DNA of 64,000 nucleotides, from positions 744,001 to 808,000 of the forward strand of contig NZ_CANMQS010000001.1 in assembly GCF_947500075.1 (NCBI RefSeq). The letters are read 5' to 3'. Shown here piece after piece: positions 56,950-64,000 of this stretch. Made by a program: the position numbers and the translations under genes. Numbering within the stretch: position 1 is the first letter of the stretch; each line of letters opens with the position of its first letter. Source of the DNA: an uncultured Sulfitobacter sp. (lineage in GTDB: Bacteria > Pseudomonadota > Alphaproteobacteria > Rhodobacterales > Rhodobacteraceae). The notes beneath the pieces were generated by a model, which saw only the letters and a list, made by a program, of their open reading frames with translations, did no database searches and had not been told where the DNA came from.

Positions 56950-58065
56950 TTATCTTTTGAAACCTGCTGCCACGAAGGGCAGCGGTGCTGTGGCAACCGG
57001 CAACCGCTTGCCGCGTACCTCACCCCAGAGCGGTTGATCCACGGCGGCCGCATCCAGCATGGCCATCGCCACAGGCCGCTCCACCGAGGGGCCAAACCCG
57101 CCCGAGGTCACAACCCCGACCTGCGCACCGCCCTCTGCCGCGTCAAACAATGCCACCCCTTCGCGCATCGGCGCACGGCCCTCAGGCAGCAACCCGACGC
57201 GCTTGCGTGCCGCACCATCCGCCAGCTGCGCCAACACCACATCCGCACCCGGAAACCCGCCAGCCCGCGCACCGCCCGTGCGGCGCACCTTCTGGATGGC
57301 CCAGTTCAGGGCCGCTTCTGTCGGTGTCGTCTCCGCATCCATGTCATGCCCATACAGGCACAACCCGGCTTCCAGCCGCAGGCTGTCCCGCGCCCCCAGA
57401 CCAATGGGCGCCACTTCCGCATGATCCAGCAGCGCCTTTGTCAAACCTTCAACCGCCTGCGCAGGCACCGACAACTCATAGCCATCCTCACCGGTGTATC
57501 CCGACCGCGAGGCCCAGACCGCCACGCCGCCCAGATCCAGATCGCGCACATCCATGAACCGCATCTCCGCCGCCGCGGCATCCATGCCCGACAGCACCGC
57601 TTCCGCCCCCGGCCCCTGCACTGCAATCAACGCGCGATCCTCAATCAACTCGACCGTCACGCCCGGCTCCAGTGCCGCCCGCATCCGCGCCACATCCGCG
57701 TCCTTGCAGGCCGCATTCACCACGACAAACAACGCATCCCCGCGCCGCGCGAACATCAGATCATCCTCGATCCCGCCCGCCGCGTTGGTGAAAAACCCAT
57801 AGCGCTGACGCCCATCGGCCAGCCCCAGCACGTCCTGCGGCACCATCGCTTCAAACGCCAGCGCCACTGCGTCCCAGGACGCACCCGTCAGCATCACCTG
57901 GCCCATGTGGCTCACATCAAACAGCCCGGCCTTTTGCCGCGTCTGCACATGCTCCGCCATCACGCCTTCAAACTGCACGGGCATGGAATAGCCCGCAAAA
58001 GGCACCATGCGCGCACCAAGGGCCACATGCAGATCATAAAGCGGTGTCCGTTTGAGATCACTCAT
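56950..58065 (-). CDS. gcvT: Aminomethyltransferase, T protein
   Basis: 371 residues from the ATG at MSDLKRTPLY; the earlier codons in the track lie in the riboswitch region. Folate-binding motifs include GLFDVSHMGQVML and GYTGEDGYELSV. It transfers the one-carbon unit from GcvH to tetrahydrofolate and releases ammonia. It is the first gene of the glycine cleavage operon. Confidence 0.96.
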   Translation of the reverse strand: MSDLKRTPLYDLHVALGARMVPFAGYSMPVQFEGVMAEHVQTRQKAGLFDVSHMGQVMLTGASWDAVALAFEAMVPQDVLGLADGRQRYGFFTNAAGGIEDDLMFARRGDALFVVVNAACKDADVARMRAALEPGVTVELIEDRALIAVQGPGAEAVLSGMDAAAAEMRFMDVRDLDLGGVAVWASRSGYTGEDGYELSVPAQAVEGLTKALLDHAEVAPIGLGARDSLRLEAGLCLYGHDMDAETTPTEAALNWAIQKVRRTGGARAGGFPGADVVLAQLADGAARKRVGLLPEGRAPMREGVALFDAAEGGAQVGVVTSGGFGPSVERPVAMAMLDAAAVDQPLWGEVRGKRLPVATAPLPFVAAGFKR

Positions 58066-58145
58066 CGCGTCCCTGTCCCTTCCAAAGGCCGGGCGCATCC
58101 CTGCGGGAACCGGCATCATCAGACCGCGTGATTGCGGTCCCATAA

Positions 58146-58298
58146 TGCCCCCTCTGTCCTTTCGCCTGAGATCGTTATCCCTTCGGCGGGCGCCTCACGC
58201 GCCACTCTCCAGAGCTGTCCTGCCCGTTACGGTCCTTTGGCCTGAGAGTTTCCGGGGCGGTTGCTCCTTCGGCATCGGCGTGCAACCGATTCTCCCAT
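58146..58298 (-). ncRNA. Tandem glycine riboswitch upstream of gcvT
   Basis: On the minus strand two aptamer cores are visible: GGGAGAATCGGTT with CGCCGATGCCGAAGGAGCAA and CTCTCAGGCCAAAGGACCG, then TGGAGAGTGGC with CGCCGAAGGGATAACG and TCTCAGGCGAAAGGACAG. This is the classic two-aptamer architecture with the GCCGAAGG and CTCAGGC-N-AAAGGAC motifs. Glycine binding turns on the downstream gcv genes. It fills most of the 58066-58396 gap. Confidence 0.93.
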
Positions 58299-58396
58299 AA
58301 CGGTGCCTATTGGTATGCGCGGGTATACGACCACGTCAAGCACACTTGTGCATAGTCCCCTCACATGGTTGTTTGCCCCAAAACGGAGCCACCGGC

Positions 58397-58957
58397 ATGA
58401 CACCCTATTTCTTTGGCTACGGCAGCCTTGTGAACCGCCAGACCCACGCCTACCCCGATGCGCATCCCGCGCAACTGAACGGCTGGCACCGCGCATGGGT
58501 CCGCTGTGCCGGACGCGACACCGTTTTCCTCAGCGTTGTGCCCGATACAACCACCACCATCGACGGTCTGATCGCCGCTGTGCCGCAGAACGACTGGGCC
58601 GCCCTCGATGCGCGCGAAAGCGGCTATACCCGCATCGGTTCAGGCGATGCGGTTGCCCACCCGCTGACGCTGCAACCCTTGGTCGCCCACTATCAGGTGC
58701 CCGAAGACACCCATGTGGACACCGGCGATCACGTGATCCTGCTCAGCTATCTCGACGTGGTGGTACAGGGCTTCCTGCGCGAGTTCGGAGAGGTCGGCGT
58801 CACCCGATTTTTTGAGACCACCGCAGGCTGGGAAACACCCGTCCTGAATGACCGCGCGGCCCCGCAATATCCCCGCGCCCAAAGCCTCAGCAAAGACGAA
58901 ACCGATCTGGTCAACGACCACCTGAGCACGCAAAAAGCGACCCTGGTTCAGCCCTGA
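58397..58957 (+). CDS. Gamma-glutamylcyclotransferase-like protein
   Basis: 186 residues from the ATG preceded by ACGGAGCC. YFFGYGSLVNRQTH is the YGSL substrate loop of the GGCT superfamily; the acidic catalytic residue may be Glu in DARESGYTRI. Such enzymes release 5-oxoproline from glutathione or gamma-glutamyl amino acids. It converges on gltX with a 10-base overlap. Confidence 0.82.
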   Translation: MTPYFFGYGSLVNRQTHAYPDAHPAQLNGWHRAWVRCAGRDTVFLSVVPDTTTTIDGLIAAVPQNDWAALDARESGYTRIGSGDAVAHPLTLQPLVAHYQVPEDTHVDTGDHVILLSYLDVVVQGFLREFGEVGVTRFFETTAGWETPVLNDRAAPQYPRAQSLSKDETDLVNDHLSTQKATLVQP

Positions 58958-60288
58958 CGCGCGCGCACCTTCTGCAACAACGGCATCACCGCCGCCATCT
59001 CCGGTCCGCTCTCCTGCCCCGTCAAGGCCAGCCGCAGCGGCCGGAACAACCCGCGCCCCTTGCGCCCCGTTGCCTCCTTCACGGCTGCGGTCCACATGCC
59101 CCAGGTGCCTTCGTCAAAGGGCATCGCCGGCAACATCTCCATGGCCTGTGCCACAAACGCGGCATCCTCATCCGCAATCACCGGCGCGGCCCCATCGCGG
59201 AACATCGCCCACCAGCCGTCCAGATCGTGCAACGTCTCGATGTTCTCCCGCGTCACCGCCCAGAACTGCGCCGCCTTGTCGGCAGGCACGCCCAGATCGG
59301 CAATCTTGTCCGCAACATCCGCTGCCTCAAGCGTCTGCAAAAACCGCCCTGTCAGCGGGAACAGATCCTTCACATCGAACTTCGTGGGGGCAGAGCCAAA
59401 GCGCTCAATATCAAACCCGTCAATCAATTCCGCCATATCCGTGCGCAGCTCCACCGGGTCCGACGACCCCAGCCGCGCCATCAGGCTCAACAACGCAAAG
59501 GGATGCACCCCCTGCGCCCGCAAATCGCGCAGCGCCAGCGTGCCCAGACGTTTCGACAACGCCTCCCCCTGCGGCCCGGTCAGCAACGAATGATGCGCAA
59601 ACGACGGCACCGCACCTCCGCCCAGCGCTTCCATGATCTGGATCTGCGTCGCGGTGTTGGTCACATGGTCCGAGCCGCGCACAACATGGGTCACCCCCAT
59701 CTCCGTATCATCCACGACTGAGGCCAGCGTATAGAGGATCTGCCCATCGCCCCGGATCAGCACCGGATCCGATACCGAATTGGAATCAATGGAGATATCC
59801 CCCAGGATACCATCCACCCACTCGGTCCGCTGATTGTCCAGCTTGAACCGCCAGACCCCATCGCCCCGCTCCGCGCGCAGCGCATCCTTCTCCGCATCCG
59901 ACAACGCCAAAGCAGCCCGATCATAGACCGGCGGCTTGCCCATATTCAGCTGCTTCTTGCGCTTCAGATCCAGTTCCGTCGGCGTCTCGAACGCCTCGTA
60001 GAACCGCCCGATCTCGCGCAGCTTGTCTGCTGCTGCATGGTACTTTTCCAACCGCTCCGACTGCCGCTCGACCCGGTCCCAATGCAGCCCCAGCCAGGTC
60101 AGGTCTTCCTTGATCCCGTCAACATATTCTTCCTTGCTGCGCTCAGGGTCCGTGTCGTCAATCCGCAGGATGAACGTGCCGCCCGCCTTGCGCGCGATGA
60201 GGTAGTTCATCAACGCCGTGCGCAGGTTGCCCACATGGATGAAACCGGTGGGGGACGGGGCAAAACGGGTGACGGTCGGGCTGGACAT
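58948..60288 (-). CDS. gltX: Glutamyl-tRNA synthetase
   Basis: 446 residues from the ATG at MSSPTVTRF. The HIGH motif is PSPTGFIHVGNLRTAL and the KMSKS loop is EALSKRLGT. The length and absence of a zinc motif fit the shorter alphaproteobacterial GltX group, which often occurs in two copies; this could be the Glu-charging or the tRNA-Gln-charging form. It loads glutamate onto its tRNA in the cytoplasm. Confidence 0.93.
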   Translation of the reverse strand: MSSPTVTRFAPSPTGFIHVGNLRTALMNYLIARKAGGTFILRIDDTDPERSKEEYVDGIKEDLTWLGLHWDRVERQSERLEKYHAAADKLREIGRFYEAFETPTELDLKRKKQLNMGKPPVYDRAALALSDAEKDALRAERGDGVWRFKLDNQRTEWVDGILGDISIDSNSVSDPVLIRGDGQILYTLASVVDDTEMGVTHVVRGSDHVTNTATQIQIMEALGGGAVPSFAHHSLLTGPQGEALSKRLGTLALRDLRAQGVHPFALLSLMARLGSSDPVELRTDMAELIDGFDIERFGSAPTKFDVKDLFPLTGRFLQTLEAADVADKIADLGVPADKAAQFWAVTRENIETLHDLDGWWAMFRDGAAPVIADEDAAFVAQAMEMLPAMPFDEGTWGMWTAAVKEATGRKGRGLFRPLRLALTGQESGPEMAAVMPLLQKVRARQG

Positions 60289-60341
60289 CGGTAGGGCTCC
60301 TTTTGCCGCGTGGCTTGTCACAGCGCGCCCAAATTGTCCAG

Positions 60342-60728
60342 TTAGCTGGGGTGCACCGGCCAATGGGTCGCCAGATCATCCAGCCCTGCGCGAATGAGCG
60401 CTGCCAGAACGTCCTCATCCGCATCCGCCAGCTTGTTGAGATACAGACACGACTTGCCTTTGGTGTGTTTGCCCAGCCGCGCCAGAATGCCACCGAAATC
60501 GGCATAGCCCGGCATAATGTAAATGCTCAGCTTCGCCTTGCGCGGCGCAAAGCCGGTGACAAACCACGTGCCGGTCCGCCCCGACTTATAGGTGTAATCA
60601 TAGCTGCCATAACCCAGCATCGCACCCGACCACAGCACCGGCTGCCAGCCCGTAACCCGCTGAAACAACGCATCCAACCGGGCCGCCTCCCCGTGACGCC
60701 GCGCAGGGCTCACCTCCTGAACATCCAT
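60342..60728 (-). CDS. DUF1801 protein
   Basis: 128 residues from the ATG preceded by GGAGGGTGGTGTG. The family signature is GWQPVLWSGAMLGYGSYDYTYKSGRTGTWFVTGFAPRKAKLSIYIMPG. A small alpha/beta fold with unknown function, related to YdhG/frataxin-like proteins. It is upstream of gltX on the same strand with a 53-base gap. Confidence 0.85.
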   Translation of the reverse strand: MDVQEVSPARRHGEAARLDALFQRVTGWQPVLWSGAMLGYGSYDYTYKSGRTGTWFVTGFAPRKAKLSIYIMPGYADFGGILARLGKHTKGKSCLYLNKLADADEDVLAALIRAGLDDLATHWPVHPS

Positions 60729-60883
60729 CACACCACCCTCCCTTTGCCCCAGTATACAGCAAATCGCACCGGCTTGCGGCCCCCCGTCTCACGATAAAAT
60801 GAACGCGGATCCCGGTCGCAAACTTGGCCCGACGCGCCGCCGCACTAGCTCTTTGGGATCAAGCCCAACCAAAGGAGCCCCCC

Positions 60884-61798
60884 ATGACCCTCACCCGCCG
60901 TCAAACCCTGCTCACCGCCGCCGCCCTGCCCCTTGCCGCCACCAGCGCGACAATCGCCCGTGCCGGCGCGCCGATGATGGGCGTGTCTCCCGCCCCGTTC
61001 AACCGCGTGAAGCTCGGCGGGTTTGAAGTGACAACCCTGCTCGCTGGCACCCGCTCCGTGCCCGATCCGCAAAACATCTTCGGCATGAACGTCGATGCAG
61101 ACACCTTCGCTGCCGCCTCCGCTGCGGCCAATCTGCCCACCGATGCCGCGCAGTTCTTCTTCACGCCGACGCTGGTCAACACCGGTGCCGAACTGGTGCT
61201 CTTTGACACGGGCCTCTCTGCCGCTGGCACCCTCGCAGCGGTCACCGCCGCTGGCTACACCGCCGATCAGGTCGACATCGTGGTGATCACCCACATGCAC
61301 GGCGACCACATCGGCGGCATGATGAACGACGGCGCGGCCACCTATCCCAACGCCCGCTATGTCACCGGTCAGGTCGAATACGACACATGGGCAAAGGCAG
61401 AGAACGAGAACTTCGACAACAACATGCGCCCCATGGCCGAGATGACAACCTTCCTCGACGCAGGCCAGGACGTGGTCACCGGCATCACCTCCGTCGGCGC
61501 CTTCGGCCACACGCCGGGCCACATGACCTACCGCCTGACGTCAGAGGGCAAATCCATGCTGCTGGGTGCCGATTTCGCCAACCACTACGTCTGGTCCCTG
61601 GCCCATCCCGACTGGGAAGTGAAATTCGACATGGACAAATCCGCCGCCGCCGAGACCCGCCGCGCGCTGCTGTCGATGATGGCGGCCGAAAAGATGCCCT
61701 TCGTCGGCTACCACATGCCCTGGCCCGGCATCGGCTATGTCGAAACCCGTGGCGACGGCTTCCACTACGTCCCCCACAGCTACCAGCTGATGCTCTGA
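60884..61798 (+). CDS. Metallo-beta-lactamase-fold hydrolase, Tat-exported
   Basis: 304 residues from the ATG preceded by AAAGGAGCC. The signal TRRQTLLTAAALPLAATSATIARA is Tat-like. The metal motif is VVITHMHGDHIGGMM with later ligands in FGHTPGHMTY and LLGADFANH. This matches quorum-quenching lactonase or AidC-like enzymes as well as other periplasmic hydrolases. The substrate is unknown. A stable terminator follows within 10 bases. Confidence 0.87.
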   Translation: MTLTRRQTLLTAAALPLAATSATIARAGAPMMGVSPAPFNRVKLGGFEVTTLLAGTRSVPDPQNIFGMNVDADTFAAASAAANLPTDAAQFFFTPTLVNTGAELVLFDTGLSAAGTLAAVTAAGYTADQVDIVVITHMHGDHIGGMMNDGAATYPNARYVTGQVEYDTWAKAENENFDNNMRPMAEMTTFLDAGQDVVTGITSVGAFGHTPGHMTYRLTSEGKSMLLGADFANHYVWSLAHPDWEVKFDMDKSAAAETRRALLSMMAAEKMPFVGYHMPWPGIGYVETRGDGFHYVPHSYQLML

Positions 61799-61807
61799 AC
61801 CAAGCGC

Positions 61808-61832
61808 GGGCTGTCTCCTCAAAGGACAGCCC
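61808..61832 (+). terminator. Terminator of the metallo-hydrolase gene
   Basis: GGGCTGTC and GACAGCCC form a perfect 8-base stem with a 9-base loop, 9 bases after the stop; CCTCTT follows, a weak T-run. Confidence 0.65.
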
Positions 61833-61835
61833 CCT

Positions 61836-61937
61836 CTTCCAAATGGTTTCAAAAACCCCCGCGGAGCGTTAAAATCTCTGTCGGCGCACCAAAAGAGATT
61901 TCAGACCTCCGGTGGGGTTTTTTAGACCATTTGGAAG
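61836..61937. repeat. Long imperfect inverted repeat (MITE-like)
   Basis: Arms of about 44 bases, beginning CTTCCAAATGGTTTCAAAAA on the left and CTTCCAAATGGTCTAAAAAA on the right (reverse strand), are separated by about 14 bases. No coding capacity. Partial copies occur at 56483 and 35437. It lies between convergent genes. Confidence 0.7.
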
Positions 61938-61976
61938 ACCAGAATGGCGCAGGCGTCTGCACATCCAAAGCAGAGG

Positions 61977-63383
61977 TCACCCACCTTGCTGCAACGCCCC
62001 GTTGTCCCACTGGCCCGAGGCCTCTTCCCCCGTCGCATAGCGCATCGTACCGGCCCCCTGTCGTTTGCCGCCCGTGAACGCGCCCTCATAGACGTCGCCA
62101 TTGGCGTAGGTGGCGATACCGTTGCCCTCAATCGCGCCGCGCTCCCACTGGCCTACATAGGTGAAACCGCTTGGCATGGTGATCTTGCCCTCGCCATGGC
62201 GCTGGCCCGCCTCGAACTGGCCCTCGTAGATCGTGCCATCAGGGTAGGTTGCAATCCCGGTGCCAGCGCGTTCGCCCTCTGCCCATTCCCCCTCATAGCG
62301 GTAGCCATCCGCATAGGTCATCACCCCCTGCCCATGGTTGCGGGCGTTTTTGAACCCGCCCTCATAGACCACGCCATTGGCGTAGGTGGCGCGGCCTTCC
62401 CCCTCGATCACGCCAGCGGCCCAGCCGCCTTCATAGGTCGCGCCATCGGGGTAGGTGATCTTGCCCTGCCCGTCAGCCAGATCGTTGCGGAAACTGCCCA
62501 GGTAGACCGATCCGTCGGGATAAGTCACCTGTCCCTGCCCCTCGATCTGGCCTGCCACCCATGAGCCGGTGTAGACATAGCCATCCACCCCGGTAAACGT
62601 GCCCTGCCCGTCGCGGCGGTCATCGCGGAAATCACCCTCATAGGTGTCGCCATTGGCATAGGTGACCTTGCCCTTGCCCTCGCGCCGCCCGGCGGCCAGC
62701 TGGCCTTCGTAGACATCGCCATTGGGTTGGGTCAGCGTGCCCGTGCCGTCAATCTGGCCATCCTTCCACAGCCCCACATAGGTCAGCCCGTCCGGCATGG
62801 TCAGCGTGCCTTGCCCGGCGCGTTTGCCCACGACAATCTCCCCCTCATAGACCGCGCCATCGGGATAGGTGATCACACCCGCCCCCTGTTTGATCCCGTC
62901 AATCCAGTCGCCCTTGTATTCATAGCCGCCGGGGCTCTGCATCACGCCTTTGCCGTGGTGTTTGGCATTGCGGAACGTCCCCTCGTAGCGCACCCCGTTG
63001 GCATAGAGCGCCACCCCCTGTCCGATGATCGCGCCGCCCTGCCAGTCGCCTTCATAGGTGCCGCCATCGGCAAAGGTGATCTTGCCAAACCCATCCGGCT
63101 TCCCCTTGGAGAAATTCCCCTGATAGACCGACCCGTTGGGAAAGCGCGCAACGCCTTCGCCCCTGATCTCACCATCCACCCACTGGCCGGTGTACTCATA
63201 GCCGTTGGGCAGCTTGTAGGTGCCTTCCCCGTGCTGCAAACCGCCCTTGAAGGTGCCCTCATAGACCCCGCCATCGTCATATTGCTTGGTGATCACCTGC
63301 CCCTCGTCCTGCGCAGTGGCGGGCAAGGCAATGAGGGCAAGCAAAACAGATACAGCAGATGTCAGGCGCGTCAGGGGTGTCAT
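61977..63383 (-). CDS. Secreted MORN-repeat protein
   Basis: 468 residues from the ATG at MTPLTRLTS. A signal peptide ends at ALPATAQDE. The rest is 18 MORN repeats of exactly 23 residues plus a degenerate 19th, with the consensus YxGxWxxGxxxGxGxxxxPDG. Repeats 1-9 and 10-18 match one another at an offset of 207 residues. MORN proteins bind lipids or act as scaffolds; this one would be periplasmic or outer-membrane-linked. The W/F residue at position 10 of each repeat largely alternates. Confidence 0.9.
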   Translation of the reverse strand: MTPLTRLTSAVSVLLALIALPATAQDEGQVITKQYDDGGVYEGTFKGGLQHGEGTYKLPNGYEYTGQWVDGEIRGEGVARFPNGSVYQGNFSKGKPDGFGKITFADGGTYEGDWQGGAIIGQGVALYANGVRYEGTFRNAKHHGKGVMQSPGGYEYKGDWIDGIKQGAGVITYPDGAVYEGEIVVGKRAGQGTLTMPDGLTYVGLWKDGQIDGTGTLTQPNGDVYEGQLAAGRREGKGKVTYANGDTYEGDFRDDRRDGQGTFTGVDGYVYTGSWVAGQIEGQGQVTYPDGSVYLGSFRNDLADGQGKITYPDGATYEGGWAAGVIEGEGRATYANGVVYEGGFKNARNHGQGVMTYADGYRYEGEWAEGERAGTGIATYPDGTIYEGQFEAGQRHGEGKITMPSGFTYVGQWERGAIEGNGIATYANGDVYEGAFTGGKRQGAGTMRYATGEEASGQWDNGALQQGG

Positions 63384-63554
63384 ATCTCTACCATTGTTGC
63401 CGCGCGCGGGGGAGGACCGCGCAGGGAGGGTCACCATTTGGGGGCAAGCCTAAGCAAGGACGCCATGGGGGGCAATCCACTTTTGCCCCCCTCTCGCCTT
63501 GCTGTGGCCATGACCCCTGCCTACAGTCATCACGAATGCGAACAGGAGACCCTG

Positions 63555-63968
63555 ATGCCCACACCCACGGATCTTACCGGGCGCTGCTATTGCGGTGCCT
63601 TGCAATATGCGGCCACCGGCCCGGTGCAGCTCAAGGCGCAATGCCACTGCCGGGAATGCCAGTATATCTCCGGTGGCGGGCCGAACTACTTCATGATCCT
63701 GCCGCGCGACGGCTTCACCTGGACCAAAGGCACGCCCCAAACCTTCACCCGCAGCGATCTGGACAGCCCCGTCACCCGCTGCTTCTGCGGCACCTGCGGC
63801 ACCCATATCACCACCGAACTCACCGATGGGGAACGCATCGTGCTCAAAGTCGGCACGCTGAATGACCCGCTGGCCTATGGCGGGCCGAAAATCGCCATCT
63901 ACACCTGTGACGAACAGCCCTTCCACGTCACCCCCGGCAACATCGCGCGGTTCGAACGCCTGCCCTGA
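63555..63968 (+). CDS. GFA-family zinc protein
   Basis: 137 residues from the ATG preceded by ACAGGAGACC. Zinc motifs are GRCYCGALQY, AQCHCRECQYISGGGPNYFM and RCFCGTCGTHI. Same family as the gene at 29203 but otherwise different, for example in the second motif. Probably a thiol-handling or formaldehyde/glutathione-related protein. The frame extending leftwards into the MORN gene is only a shadow of its repeats. Confidence 0.9.
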   Translation: MPTPTDLTGRCYCGALQYAATGPVQLKAQCHCRECQYISGGGPNYFMILPRDGFTWTKGTPQTFTRSDLDSPVTRCFCGTCGTHITTELTDGERIVLKVGTLNDPLAYGGPKIAIYTCDEQPFHVTPGNIARFERLP

Positions 63969-64000
63969 ACCGCCACCCGCTGCGCCAAAATGCCGTTGCG

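Noticed and set aside
56347-58131. 594-residue plus-strand ORF over gcvH and gcvT
   Set aside because: It is the antisense shadow of gcvH-gcvT; its protein is Arg/His/Pro-rich with no fold signature. The same applies to plus-strand ORFs 36952-38487 and 38081-39640.
62727-63540. Plus-strand extension of the second GFA gene through the MORN gene
   Set aside because: It is the reverse translation of MORN repeats. The GFA start at 63555 has its own AGGAG.

Overview
The window looks like chromosomal DNA of an alphaproteobacterium of the Roseobacter group (Rhodobacteraceae) capable of aerobic anoxygenic photosynthesis. The support is a complete LH2 operon (pucB, pucA, pucC plus a fourth gene) behind two PpsR-type palindromes, a class I lysyl-tRNA synthetase, TRAP transporters, a RutR-controlled reductive pyrimidine pathway, a VPLPA-CTERM-like secreted protein and a GC-rich codon bias. 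No rRNA, tRNA, CRISPR array, integrase or complete insertion sequence was seen. The only mobile-type gene is a REP-associated tyrosine transposase (RAYT) with its palindromes.

Layout. 1-17 kb is a mosaic of housekeeping and envelope genes: TerB-like proteins, a beta-helix protein, lysS, a D-Ala-D-Ala carboxypeptidase, nadD, a MOSC protein, ettA, the RAYT with REP palindromes, a response regulator and a cold-shock gene. 17-28.5 kb holds an L,D-transpeptidase and then a probable catabolic cluster: AraC regulator, cupin, flavin monooxygenase, aldehyde dehydrogenase, epoxide hydrolase, MocR regulator and a TRAP transporter. 28.6-32.5 kb carries two small genes and the puc operon. 32.7-43.7 kb is a pyrimidine-catabolism region: hyuC, hydA, a small orf and a four-gene ABC transporter form one minus-strand run, rutR diverges from it, and preT-preA follow. 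Near-identical RutR-type operators precede hyuC and preT.

43.9-53 kb contains a second cold-shock gene, a DJ-1 protein, an XRE-cupin regulator beside kbl-tdh (threonine to glycine), an SRAP protein lacking Cys2, the tesA/ybbA/ybbP trio and a HisN-like phosphatase. 53-58.3 kb is gcvT-gcvH-orf-gcvP behind a tandem glycine riboswitch, so threonine-to-glycine conversion and glycine cleavage lie close together. 58.4-64 kb has a GGCT-like protein, gltX, a DUF1801 protein, a metallo-beta-lactamase-fold protein, an 18-repeat MORN protein and a GFA protein.

The points most worth following are: the fourth puc gene with its four-fold methionine/tryptophan motif repeat; the C-terminally extended PucA; six REP palindromes around a RAYT, three of which overlap stop codons; the paired RutR operators; a covarying leader hairpin shared by the two csp genes; an SRAP protein with Pro in place of the catalytic Cys; and a MORN protein built from two nine-repeat blocks. 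All calls come from reading the sequence and the ORF track. No database search was run.
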